This document shows, piece by piece, positions 35,241 through 43,038 of a stretch of DNA of 64,000 nt. Source of the stretch: Hyphococcus flavus (GTDB lineage: Bacteria; Pseudomonadota; Alphaproteobacteria; Caulobacterales; Parvularculaceae). Location: contig NZ_CP118166.1 in the NCBI RefSeq assembly GCF_028748065.1, positions 2,433,501-2,497,500 of the forward strand, in the 5' to 3' direction. Below the pieces are notes generated by a model that was given only the letters and a program-made list of their open reading frames with translations, had not been told where the DNA came from and searched no databases. A program made the position numbers and the translations under genes. The first letter of the stretch is position 1; each line of letters opens with the position of its first letter.

Positions 35241-35255
35241 TTAACCCCTTGTTAA
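35241..35255. promoter_or_regulatory. Perfect CtrA box upstream of the dipM-like gene
   Basis: TTAA-CCCCTTG-TTAA matches the full consensus TTAA-N7-TTAA, with CC after the second half-site. It lies 61-75 bases before the start codon, a typical activator distance. CtrA is the alphaproteobacterial cell-cycle regulator. The box is seen in the sequence; binding is inference. Confidence 0.55.
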
Positions 35256-35315
35256 CCAAAGAAGACAAACGTCACTTCGAATCGGCGAGACTCTGTTTCC
35301 ATTCGAGGAGGGGTA

Positions 35316-36545
35316 ATGAAAAGCGTGCGTCTGGCGTTGCTGACAAGTTCATTTGCAGCGGTTGCTGCTTGCGGCTCTCACAATCATGCGCCTGTAGTTT
35401 ATGGAAGCGATCCATCCAGTCAGACGCGAATATATAATTCGCCGAACGATATTTACCGCGAACAACGTGTGGCGCAGCGCACCCGCGCGCCTGAATATCG
35501 CGAACCCGTTTATCAGCCGCCGCAACGGCGCGTGACCGCCCGGTCTTCGCAGCCCGCGCAGTTAACGCCTGTGTCAGCAGTCTATCTTGATGAGCCGCAG
35601 CCGCTGGAAGAAGGGTCGGCGGCGCCGTCAGAGCATCTGCATAAAGCCGAAGGTTACATAGAGGTTCAGCCCGGTGATACGGTTTATGCGCTGGCGAGGA
35701 AGTTTTCGGTCAGCCCTGCATCGATCATCGACAGGAACGATCTGAAAGCGCCATATGCTTTGCAAGTCGGGCAGGTGTTGAGATTGCCGTCGGGTTCGAC
35801 TGTCGTCGCCAGCGATACGCCTACTCGCGCGCGAACGCGCGCAGATTATGGTTCGGCCGCCGTTGCGGCCCGGCAGGTAGCCGCGCAGGATCAGCTCTAT
35901 ACTGTCACAAGCGGCGATACGCTTTATTCGATCTCTCGCCGCGCCGACGTGCCGGTCGACCGGATCGCCTCGGCGAACCGCATGCGCGCGCCTTATTCGC
36001 TTAATGTCGGGCAGCAGTTATTAATTCCGCAGGCTCGCGCCGGCTCCATGCAGGTTGCGCAAAGAAATCAACCGAAGGCGCTTAAACAAGAACAGATGCA
36101 AACGCGGGATGTGGATGAAATTGCACGTAGCGTGTCATACACTCCGCCGGCTGCACAGCCTGCAAAATCCATGTTTGATTGGCCGATCCGCGGCGCCATT
36201 GTTTCCGAATACGGTTCCGGAAATCTCGGCCGCCGCAATGACGGCGTCAACATCGCCGCGCCGGTGGGCACGCCCGTACGCGCCGCCGCTGATGGTCAGG
36301 TAGTTTATCGCGGGTCTGAGCTTGAAGGGTTCGGCAACCTGCTGTTGATCAAGCATGAAGATGGCTTCGTCACCGCATACGCCCATAACGATACGATGAT
36401 CGTCAAAAAGGGCGATCAGGTGCGTAAAGGTCAGGTCATCGCTAAAGTTGGCGCCACCGGCGCCGTCACCACGCCGCAGCTTCATTTTGAAATTCGTCAG
36501 GAGCTTAAGACCGTTGATCCGGTTGCGCTTCTCGGCAATCCGTAA
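35316..36545 (+). CDS. LysM/degenerate LytM lipoprotein (DipM/NlpD-like)
   Basis: A 409-residue envelope protein. The N terminus is a lipoprotein signal with lipobox AVAAC (Cys19). LysM domains lie at about 114-158 and 194-238, each with PGDTVYALA/SGDTLYSIS. An M23/LytM fold lies at 305-403. The metal-site residues are altered: canonical HxGxD is N308-D-G-V-N312, and the first His of HxH is Q388 (H357 and H390 are kept). Such degenerate LytM proteins activate amidases at division. Position after surE supports a DipM-type role. The ribosome binding site is GGAGGGG. A terminator follows. Confidence 0.85.
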   Translation: MKSVRLALLTSSFAAVAACGSHNHAPVVYGSDPSSQTRIYNSPNDIYREQRVAQRTRAPEYREPVYQPPQRRVTARSSQPAQLTPVSAVYLDEPQPLEEGSAAPSEHLHKAEGYIEVQPGDTVYALARKFSVSPASIIDRNDLKAPYALQVGQVLRLPSGSTVVASDTPTRARTRADYGSAAVAARQVAAQDQLYTVTSGDTLYSISRRADVPVDRIASANRMRAPYSLNVGQQLLIPQARAGSMQVAQRNQPKALKQEQMQTRDVDEIARSVSYTPPAAQPAKSMFDWPIRGAIVSEYGSGNLGRRNDGVNIAAPVGTPVRAAADGQVVYRGSELEGFGNLLLIKHEDGFVTAYAHNDTMIVKKGDQVRKGQVIAKVGATGAVTTPQLHFEIRQELKTVDPVALLGNP

Positions 36546-36625
36546 TTTTTGCACTACGCAAAGAGGGGATTACGGAACCATTAGTAGAGTATCAGTAAAA
36601 GCAAGAAAGTAAGTAGCGTACTTTT

Positions 36626-36653
36626 AGCGGGCCTTTTGGCCCGCTTTTTCTTT
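36626..36653 (+). terminator. Intrinsic terminator after dipM-like gene
   Basis: AGCGGGCC (36626-36633) and GGCCCGCT (36638-36645) form an 8-bp stem with the loop TTTT, followed by TTTTCTTT. It ends the transcript of the LysM/LytM gene on the plus strand and reaches the stop codon of the converging flhF gene. Confidence 0.85.
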
Positions 36654-37749
36654 ACCCGATCTTTCCGGGCCGCCCGGCGATGAGACGCCGCGACAGAAAA
36701 TCGGGACTCGCATCCAACAGCCCTTCAGAAATGAACGCCGTTTCCGAAAAATGCGCCAGCGCCAGATCGCCTTCAAACGCTGCGCGCAGCCCGGCGCCGA
36801 CGCGTTTGGTGGCGTCGAATTTGGTGAGAATGCATCGCTTGACGCCAATTTCCTTAAAGGCGTGGGCCCAATCCACATATTCTTCCGCATCGCCAGACGC
36901 CGGCAGGACAAGAACGGGTTCTGCGTTCGCCGCGTCACGATAGCTGCGAAGCGCCGCCACATCGCCGCTGTCATAAGGGCTGACGCCTGGCGTGTCGAAA
37001 ATCACAGCGCCTGTTGGTCTGTGACTTTTGAGGATGCGTTGAACGTCAAGCGGGCTTTCGGCGATGAAATATTCCGCTCTCAGCGCTTCGCCATAAGCGC
37101 GGATCTGATCGACAGCGCCGGCCCGGCCGACATCGGCAGTGATCATGAACGCTCTCGCGCCATTCGCTTGCGCCGCAGCGGCGAGTTTTGCGCCGCTTGA
37201 GGTTTTGCCGGCGCCAGTAGGGCCTACAAGCATGATGGGGCTAGATGGCGCGAGCAGCAGCGGCGAAAATGTAAATGCTGCCTCAAAACCTGTGCGCAGC
37301 CGGTAGAGATCTTCATCAATCTGCGAAGTTCGCGCGCCTTCGATCAAGGCGTTTAACAGGTTCTGACCGACCCCATGAGGAACGAGAATCTCCGCCATGG
37401 CTCGGACAGTGGCGTCGCTCATATCGAGCGAGCGTTTCGCCTTGCCGCCGGTGAGGCTGCTTGAAAGCTTGCTTAGCGCATCGGCGGAAAACTTCGTTTC
37501 GATTGTTTCATTCAGCCGCGCACCAGCCCCCATTTTAAACGGGCCTTCGTCAACGGCGTCGCGCGCTGCGCCGGCGAAGTTTGCTTTCTTGGCCGGTTCC
37601 GGCGCAGCCGGGGCCGGTCTGTCTGAAGCGGTGACTTCAACATCGCCGCTCGGCAGTTCGCGAACAGAGACGACAGTCATTTTCTCGCCAAGCGCGCGGC
37701 TGGCTTTCTTTTTCGCCGCGTCCAGGTTCGAGGCGATAAATTTCATCAT
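36652..37749 (-). CDS. flhF: Flagellar SRP-like GTPase FlhF
   Basis: A 365-residue SRP-type GTPase. A short N-terminal region (KFIASNLDAAKKKASRALGEKMTVVS) is followed by a low-complexity linker and the NG domain: P-loop GPTGAGKTSSG, FDTPGVSPYD for G3 and ILTKFDATKR for G4. Motif G3 is DTPG, where SRP54 and FtsY have DTAG. FlhF positions flagella at the pole. No other flagellar gene is in the window, but sciP, which controls flagellar promoters in Caulobacter, lies just upstream. The start at 37749 is chosen; the frame extends further without family content. Confidence 0.8.
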   Translation of the reverse strand: MMKFIASNLDAAKKKASRALGEKMTVVSVRELPSGDVEVTASDRPAPAAPEPAKKANFAGAARDAVDEGPFKMGAGARLNETIETKFSADALSKLSSSLTGGKAKRSLDMSDATVRAMAEILVPHGVGQNLLNALIEGARTSQIDEDLYRLRTGFEAAFTFSPLLLAPSSPIMLVGPTGAGKTSSGAKLAAAAQANGARAFMITADVGRAGAVDQIRAYGEALRAEYFIAESPLDVQRILKSHRPTGAVIFDTPGVSPYDSGDVAALRSYRDAANAEPVLVLPASGDAEEYVDWAHAFKEIGVKRCILTKFDATKRVGAGLRAAFEGDLALAHFSETAFISEGLLDASPDFLSRRLIAGRPGKIG

Positions 37750-37882
37750 AAACACAACCTGGAGGTTATCTTGCGCACATCCAGCCTGTGACTGAAGCCG
37801 CAAAGGTTCAACTGGCGCCATGTTAACGGCTTTGCGCCGCCCATTCCAGCCATGGTGGCCGCCGCCAGCCACGCCGCCACAG

Positions 37883-37910
37883 AAAAAACCCGCCGGGAGG
37901 GGCCGGCGGG
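37883..37910 (-). terminator. Intrinsic terminator after sciP
   Basis: CCCGCCGG (37889-37896) and CCGGCGGG (37903-37910) form an 8-bp stem. On the minus strand the hairpin is followed by six Ts (As at 37883-37888). It lies 27 bases after the sciP stop, so sciP and flhF are separate transcription units. Confidence 0.85.
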
Positions 37911-37937
37911 CTATCGAAAACCGAAAAGTTGGAGGGG

Positions 37938-38228
37938 TTACCGGTATTGCTGAACGCGTGTCGCGCGCAGACCTGGCAGGCCGAACTGGTCGATCGCTTT
38001 CTGCCAGGATATAAATTCTTCAACAGTGAGCGTGTAACGCTCACAGGCTTCTTCAAGGGTCAGTAAACCACCGCGAACCGCGGCGACGACTTCGGCCTTG
38101 CGGCGAATGACCCACCGCTTCGTAGACGGCGGCGGAAGATCCCTAAGGGTGAGCGGCGTTCCATCCGGACCGATGACATAAGCATCGGAGTTCGAGGGCG
38201 ACGCAGCGTTGTCTGCAACGACAGTCAT
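37938..38228 (-). CDS. sciP: CtrA inhibitor SciP (DUF1153)
   Basis: A 96-residue helix-turn-helix protein. The signature YVIGPDGTPLTLRDLPPPSTKRWVIRRKAEVVAAVRGGLLTLEEACERYTLTVEEFISWQ matches SciP, the small protein that binds CtrA or its promoters and turns off CtrA targets in swarmer cells of Caulobacter. The start at 38228 is preceded by GGGGA at good spacing; a longer frame starts at 38246. It ends at a strong terminator. A CtrA-like box lies upstream, consistent with the feedback loop known for this family. Confidence 0.93.
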   Translation of the reverse strand: MTVVADNAASPSNSDAYVIGPDGTPLTLRDLPPPSTKRWVIRRKAEVVAAVRGGLLTLEEACERYTLTVEEFISWQKAIDQFGLPGLRATRVQQYR

Positions 38229-38285
38229 GAGAGCACAAATCCCCATATACGCAACATTGTTGATATGCAGACTAGGCGCGTGCTT

Positions 38286-38300
38286 TTAAAAAACGGCTAA
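38286..38300. promoter_or_regulatory. Candidate CtrA box upstream of sciP
   Basis: TTAA-AAAACGG-CTAA matches TTAA-N7-TTAA at seven of eight positions. It lies 58-72 bases upstream of the sciP start on the minus strand. In Caulobacter sciP transcription depends on CtrA, so this is a sensible place. The call is from motif only. Confidence 0.4.
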
Positions 38301-38724
38301 ATAGCTTGGTAAAAGCTTCGCTAAGTGGTTGATCGTTCGTGAAAATTTGGAACCGATCCTGTACCGGTTTCAAACAATTTTATCTTTATGCCCCATTTCG
38401 GACCGGATTTGCGCGTAGCCGAGAATGCACTTACGCGAACGACGTAACCTCAGCGTGTGCCAGGTGGGTGGACAACAAAGCCTCGTTTTTTCAGAAAACA
38501 AGAGCGTAATCTGAATCAAATTTATCCGAACTGGGCGGTTTGGTTTGTTGCTCGTTTTAAAAGCTGAAAAGAGTGTCTCAGATGAAGACAGCTTTTAGAA
38601 AAATCAGGGTGCGAAATTTCCTTAACGACAAACTGAACGGAAATCACATCTAGCAGCTTAAATTAGCTGTCTTCGTTCCTGAAATTTGACGGCAACGTTT
38701 TGAACATGACTTGATGTTGTGAGG

Positions 38725-38770
38725 TTTTGCCGGTCCTTTATCGGCCAAAAGAGCCTAAGGACCGGCAAAA
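38725..38770. repeat. Perfect 14-bp inverted repeat upstream of sciP
   Basis: TTTTGCCGGTCCTT (38725-38738) and AAGGACCGGCAAAA (38757-38770) are perfect inverted copies separated by 18 bases containing GGCC. On neither strand is the stem followed by a T run, so it is not an ordinary terminator. It could be a regulator site, part of a structured RNA or a remnant palindromic element. Confidence 0.55.
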
Positions 38771-38867
38771 ATAAGAGCAGTAGAAGCTTTTCATCAAATA
38801 ATTCACCAGTGGGGCGTTAACCGGCAAATTGAGGAAACCTTCCGCCACAATACGCATCATTACTTAT

Positions 38868-39341
38868 TCAGGCCCGTTTTTTTCGGGCCGTCGTCTTTTT
38901 CTTTTTTGTTGTTCGCTTATTTTTTGAACTTGCGGCGGTTCCAAGGCCAATATCCTTGGCGAACTGCGAACGCCGTTTTGCATAGTTTGGGGCCACCATG
39001 GGATAGTCGGCTGGGAGTCCCCATTTGCGCCGGTATTCTTCAGGTGACAGATTGTAGTGGGTTCGAAGATAGCGTTTCAGCATCTTCAGTTTCTTGCCGT
39101 CTTCGAGACAAATCACATGTTCCGGTGTCACGGATTTGTTTATTGGAACCGCTGGTTCGCGGTTGCTGACAAAGGCGGCGCCTTCTTCAGCAAGACCGGA
39201 TACGGCCGTAAAGACATCGTGCAGTAGGGTGGGAAGTTCATCGGCCTTAACCGCATTATTCCCAACATAAGCCGCAACAATATCACTCGCGAGGTGGATG
39301 GCGCTGATGGGCTCAGCAACATCCTGTTTTTTGGCTACCAT
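38868..39341 (-). CDS. mucR: MucR/Ros family transcriptional regulator
   Basis: A 157-residue zinc-finger regulator. The N-terminal oligomerisation part has IVAAYVGNNAV; the DNA-binding domain has VICLEDGKKLKMLKRYLRTHYNLSPEEYRRKWGLPADYPMVAPNYAKRRSQFAKDIGLG, the Ros/MucR signature with one Cys and the His ligand. A very lysine-rich tail follows. MucR silences AT-rich promoters and in Caulobacter acts with SciP on cell-cycle genes. A GGCCCG/CGGGCC hairpin overlaps the last codons. The family is certain; the symbol is by convention. Confidence 0.92.
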   Translation of the reverse strand: MVAKKQDVAEPISAIHLASDIVAAYVGNNAVKADELPTLLHDVFTAVSGLAEEGAAFVSNREPAVPINKSVTPEHVICLEDGKKLKMLKRYLRTHYNLSPEEYRRKWGLPADYPMVAPNYAKRRSQFAKDIGLGTAASSKNKRTTKKKKTTARKKRA

Positions 39342-39739
39342 TCTAGTCTACTCCGTTGCGGGCGCTCCTCATATCAGCGCTGAATTCAGCACTGTGGCGT
39401 TTGCCGAGTGGCATAAGCCGAGTCCTTCCCTAAGCGCATGTAAATGCGCAGTCCTCGCCCCGCATTGGCGGTAGCTTGGAACATTGTTTGTTGCAAGCTG
39501 GACATGCATGAAGTTTAGGAAAACTGCAGAGAATAGAATCATTCAAGGGGCATAACAAAGTCATTGATAATCATTCTTCAATGCAGTGAGCCGAAGCTGA
39601 TGGAAAGCTTGTCTGCAGCGGCAATACCGCCCGAAACGTCATCCTGCGTTGCCGCAAGGACCGGTTGCCCTTATAGGTCTCCCGATTTGGTCTGCGGACA
39701 ATAGCGGCGGACCTAACGGTTTTGACGGGAGACGACCTA
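39342..39739. promoter_or_regulatory. Divergent promoter region of mucR and glyA
   Basis: These 398 bases contain no ORF with family features. Small stems such as GCGCTGAATTCAGC (39384-39397) and CGCATGTAAATGCG occur in the left part. The right 63 bases form a nested hairpin leader before glyA (39677-39733). A TTGATAATCATTCTT stretch around 39564 could belong to a promoter, but I cannot place -35/-10 boxes with confidence. Confidence 0.4.
39677..39733 (+). promoter_or_regulatory. Structured glyA leader hiding the ribosome binding site
   Basis: GTCTCCCG (39677-39684) pairs perfectly with CGGGAGAC (39726-39733); the latter contains GGGAGA, the ribosome binding site of glyA (ATG 39740). Inside the loop a second helix forms: GGTCTGC (39689-39695) with GCGGACC (39707-39713), one G-U pair, 11-base loop. 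The nested two-helix layout resembles a compact riboswitch or autoregulatory leader, but it matches no class I can name. Confidence 0.5.
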
Positions 39740-41035
39740 ATGAGTGCTAGCAAAGCGTATGAGTCGCCTGCAGGGTTTTTTAAAGACGATCTCGCGAATT
39801 CTGACGCGACATTATACGCTTCCATGCAGCGGGAATTATCCCGGCAGCAGGACCAGATAGAGCTCATTGCATCTGAGAATATCGTTTCCCGGGCGGTTTT
39901 GGAAGCGGCAGGTTCGGTTCTGACTAACAAATACGCGGAAGGGTACCCAGGCCGACGATATTATGGCGGATGCGAGTTTGTCGATGAGGTCGAGGAGATT
40001 GCAATCGATCGCGCAAAGCAGCTTTTTAACTGCGAAGAAGCGGTGGTGCAGCCCCATTCCGGCAGCCAGGCGAACCAGGCTGTATTCATGGCTGTCATGA
40101 AGCCGGGGGATACGTTTCTAGGCATGGACCTCGCTTCAGGCGGCCATCTAACACACGGCGGCGCCGCCAATCAGTCAGGCAAGTGGTTCAACGCAATTTC
40201 CTATGGTGTTCGCGAGGATGATCATCTGATCGATTTCGAACAAGTTGCGCGCCTTGCTGAGGAGCACAAACCGAAGGTCATCATCGCTGGCGGCAGCGCC
40301 TATTCGCGCATTATCGATTTTAAAAAGTTTCGCGAAATTGCGGACAGTGTTGGCGCGATCTTCATGGTCGACATGGCGCATTTTGCCGGTCTTGTCGCCG
40401 GCGGCGTCTATCCCAATCCGCTTGAGCATGCGCATGTGGTGACAACCACGACCCATAAAACGCTGCGCGGACCGCGCGGCGGACTGGTTCTGACCAACGA
40501 TCCGGCGCTTGCCAAGAAAATCCGCTCCGCATTGTTTCCGGGCATTCAAGGCGGTCCGTTGATGCATATCGTTGCTGCAAAAGCTGTTGCTTTCGGGGAG
40601 GCATTGCAACCGGAATTCAAAGCCTATGCCCGCGCGGTGGTCGATAACGCCAAGGCGCTTGCAAGTTCGCTGACCGATGCCGGATATGCGGTGATTTCCG
40701 GTGGCACGGACTCACATCTCGCGTTGATTGACCTGCGGCCCAAGAGTGTGAAAGGCAATGCGGCGGAGGCGAGCCTGGAGCGCGCCGGCATTACCTGCAA
40801 CAAGAACGGCGTGCCGTTTGATCCTGAAAAATTCACCGTTACGTCAGGTCTGCGCATTGGATCGCCGGCCGGAACGACGCGGGGGTTTGGCGTTGCCGAA
40901 TTCCGCGAAGTCGGCGCCTTGATGAGTGAAGTTCTCGATGCGCTTGCCGCTAAGGGGGAACCAGACGCGGCGGCTGAGCAATCGGCAGCGGCGAAAGTTC
41001 GCGCACTGACGTCGCGCTTTCCAATCTACACATGA
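39740..41035 (+). CDS. glyA: Serine hydroxymethyltransferase
   Basis: A 431-residue PLP enzyme that interconverts serine and glycine while loading one-carbon units on tetrahydrofolate. It shows [35 protein letters not shown], the HSGSQAN cofactor loop, [12 protein letters not shown] and the PLP lysine in [15 protein letters not shown]. The ATG at 39740 has GGGAGA upstream within a hairpin; a TTG at 39722 is less likely. nrdR follows after 30 bases, as usual in alphaproteobacteria. Confidence 0.95.
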   Translation: MSASKAYESPAGFFKDDLANSDATLYASMQRELSRQQDQIELIASENIVSRAVLEAAGSVLTNKYAEGYPGRRYYGGCEFVDEVEEIAIDRAKQLFNCEEAVVQPHSGSQANQAVFMAVMKPGDTFLGMDLASGGHLTHGGAANQSGKWFNAISYGVREDDHLIDFEQVARLAEEHKPKVIIAGGSAYSRIIDFKKFREIADSVGAIFMVDMAHFAGLVAGGVYPNPLEHAHVVTTTTHKTLRGPRGGLVLTNDPALAKKIRSALFPGIQGGPLMHIVAAKAVAFGEALQPEFKAYARAVVDNAKALASSLTDAGYAVISGGTDSHLALIDLRPKSVKGNAAEASLERAGITCNKNGVPFDPEKFTVTSGLRIGSPAGTTRGFGVAEFREVGALMSEVLDALAAKGEPDAAAEQSAAAKVRALTSRFPIYT

Positions 41036-41065
41036 TGGTTTCCGCGAAAAGGCGAGGAAAATAAC

Positions 41066-41527
41066 ATGCGGTGTCCTTTTTGCGGAAGCGATGAAACGCA
41101 AGTCAAAGACTCAAGGCCGGCTGAAGACGGCGCCTCCGTTCGCCGCCGCAGGGAATGTTCTGCTTGCGGGGGCCGGTTTACGACCTTTGAGCGCGTTCAA
41201 TTGCGAGAATTAGTCGTCATTAAGAACACCGGCAAACGCGCGCCGTTTGACCGGGACAAGTTGATGCGCTCGATTCTTATCGCATTACGCAAGCGCGAGT
41301 TTGAGCCGGAACGCGTAGAACAGATGGTGTCGGGCATTGTGCGCCGTCTGGAAGCAACCGGTGAAAGCGAAATAGAATCGAAAAAAGTTGGCGAGATGGT
41401 AATGGAAGGACTCGCGAAACTGGATGACGTTGCCTACGTCCGCTATGCATCTGTGTACAAAAACTTCCGTGAAGCAAAAGACTTCGAGCAGTTCTTGGGC
41501 GGCATGGATGAGGCTGAGCGTGAGTGA
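41066..41527 (+). CDS. nrdR: Transcriptional repressor NrdR
   Basis: A 153-residue regulator of ribonucleotide reductase genes. An N-terminal zinc ribbon ([18 protein letters not shown] and [19 protein letters not shown]) is followed by the ATP-cone domain ([27 protein letters not shown] to [11 protein letters not shown]). It is full length and typical. It lies in the glyA-nrdR order. In many relatives ribD, ribE, ribAB and ribH follow; here nusB follows immediately. Confidence 0.95.
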   Translation: MRCPFCGSDETQVKDSRPAEDGASVRRRRECSACGGRFTTFERVQLRELVVIKNTGKRAPFDRDKLMRSILIALRKREFEPERVEQMVSGIVRRLEATGESEIESKKVGEMVMEGLAKLDDVAYVRYASVYKNFREAKDFEQFLGGMDEAERE

Positions 41528-42032
41528 GGCAAGGAAAATGACGCCGGAAGAATCGGCTGAAAAAAACAAAAAGAAAGAAAATGCGCCTTCGCGATCGGCG
41601 GCGCGGCTTGCGGCCGTACAGGCGCTCTATCAAATGGAATCCGCCGGGCAGGGCGTTGAAGCGACCATCCGTGAGTTTCAGGAGCATCGTCTGGGCGGCG
41701 ATATAGAAGGCGTCGCGCTGCATAAGGCGGACGCGGCGTTCTTTGCTGATATTTTGCGTGGCGCAGTTGAAACGCAAACACGGCTCGATCCGTATCTGCA
41801 GCGGCAACTGGCTTCCGGCTGGCGATTGTCGCGGCTTGATGCAACCGTGCGCGCGATCTTGCGGGCAGGATTGTACGAGCTGATCCGGCGGGCGGATGTG
41901 CCGTACAAGGTTGTGATTAACGAGTATGTTGAGGCTGCGCGGGCGTTTTTCGACGGCGACGAGCCGGGGTTTGTAAACGCCGTTCTTGACGCCGCTGCAA
42001 AAGAAGCGCGGCATGATGAAATTCAGGTTTGA
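41520..42032 (+). CDS. nusB: Transcription antitermination factor NusB
   Basis: A 170-residue all-helical protein acting in rRNA antitermination. It has [20 protein letters not shown] at the N terminus, [33 protein letters not shown] in the middle and [34 protein letters not shown] at the end, all NusB hallmarks. The GTG at 41520 overlaps the nrdR stop and has GAGG upstream. An ATG at 41538 with AAGGA very close is the alternative. thiL follows after 14 bases. Confidence 0.92.
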   Translation: MSEARKMTPEESAEKNKKKENAPSRSAARLAAVQALYQMESAGQGVEATIREFQEHRLGGDIEGVALHKADAAFFADILRGAVETQTRLDPYLQRQLASGWRLSRLDATVRAILRAGLYELIRRADVPYKVVINEYVEAARAFFDGDEPGFVNAVLDAAAKEARHDEIQV

Positions 42033-42046
42033 TATAACGCCGGTTC

Positions 42047-43030
42047 ATGAATGAATTCGACATCATCCGCGAAGTTTTCGCACCGTTGACGGCGGAGGCT
42101 CCCGGTGCGTTTGATCTTGTTGACGATGTTGCGCTTCTCGAAAATCAGAACCTCGTAGTCACAAAAGACCTGCTGGTATCTGGCGTTCATTTTTTACCGA
42201 AGGACCCGCTCGACCTCGTCGCCCGGAAATTGATCCGCGCAAATGTTTCTGATCTTGCGGCGAAGGGCGCAAAACCGTTGGGATACTTTCTTGGTTGCGT
42301 CTGGTCGGCCGGCGTTAAACGTGAGGCGCTGGAGCTCTTCGCCAAAGGTTTGCGCGAAGATCAGGAGACATATCGAATCGCGCTTTACGGCGGCGACACG
42401 ACAGCGCACGCGACAAAGACGGCGCCGCTGACGTTGTCCGCCACGTTTTTCGGTATTCCGCCGAAACAGGGCCTCACATCACGATCAGGCGCATCACTTG
42501 GCGATGATTTATACGTATCCGGAACGATTGGCGATGCTGGATTGGGGCTTGCGGCGCTTCGCAAGGAGTTCAAGTTTACAACTGTTGATAAAGCCTCGCT
42601 TGCAACGCGCTATCAATTGCCGGAACCGCGACTGAGCCTCGGCGCCGCGCTCGCGGGCCTTGCGACAGCAGCCATCGATGTATCGGACGGGCTGCTTGCG
42701 GATGCCGGCCACATTGCTAAGGCCAGCGGATTGCGCGCTGCGATTGATGCTGTTGCAATTCCAAGATCCGGCGCTGCAGGGTCGTGGATTGCCGCGCAGG
42801 AAAACCGATGGCGCGCCTTGTCTCAACTGGCGAGTTTCGGCGATGACTACGAAATTCTGTTCGCCGCGCCGCCCGCCATGCGCCGTTCCGTAACTGTCGC
42901 CGCCAAGGCGTCACGCACCGAAGTCACGCGTATAGGAACGCTGACGCGCGGCGCCGGTGTTGGGTTGCTTGATGAGAACGGTGCGGAGATCCCGACAAAA
43001 CTCACAGGTTACGATCATTTCAGATCGTAA
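42047..43030 (+). CDS. thiL: Thiamine-monophosphate kinase
   Basis: A 327-residue ATP-dependent kinase that makes thiamine diphosphate. It shows DVALLENQNLVVTKDLLVSGVHF with the metal-binding Asp, RANVSDLAAKGAKPLGYFLG, YGGDTTAHATKTAPLTLS and IDVSDGLLADAGHIAKASGL, plus LASFGDDYEILFAAPP near the end. The order nusB-thiL is conserved in alphaproteobacteria. It converges with bamE, stops 8 bases apart. Confidence 0.94.
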   Translation: MNEFDIIREVFAPLTAEAPGAFDLVDDVALLENQNLVVTKDLLVSGVHFLPKDPLDLVARKLIRANVSDLAAKGAKPLGYFLGCVWSAGVKREALELFAKGLREDQETYRIALYGGDTTAHATKTAPLTLSATFFGIPPKQGLTSRSGASLGDDLYVSGTIGDAGLGLAALRKEFKFTTVDKASLATRYQLPEPRLSLGAALAGLATAAIDVSDGLLADAGHIAKASGLRAAIDAVAIPRSGAAGSWIAAQENRWRALSQLASFGDDYEILFAAPPAMRRSVTVAAKASRTEVTRIGTLTRGAGVGLLDENGAEIPTKLTGYDHFRS

Positions 43031-43038
43031 AGCTGGGA

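Larger units (their letters stand above)
38229..38867. promoter_or_regulatory. Long AT-rich regulatory region between sciP and mucR
   Basis: This 639-base gene-free stretch is clearly richer in A and T than its surroundings. It includes a short palindrome CAACA-T-TGTTG (38252-38262) near the sciP start, a CtrA-like box at 38286-38300, and a 14-bp inverted repeat at 38725-38770. The mucR terminator region at 38871-38889 borders it. AT-rich stretches are preferred MucR targets, so cross-regulation of sciP and mucR is plausible. A small RNA cannot be excluded; no coding sequence is seen. Confidence 0.5.

Noticed and set aside
38817-38832. TTAACCGGCAAATTGA as a CtrA box near mucR
   Set aside because: Spacer is eight bases and the second half-site is imperfect.
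38871-38889. GGCCCG-T7-CGGGCC hairpin as mucR terminator
   Set aside because: On the mucR strand the loop is A7 and no T run follows; it also overlaps the last codons. It could serve only a plus-strand transcript.
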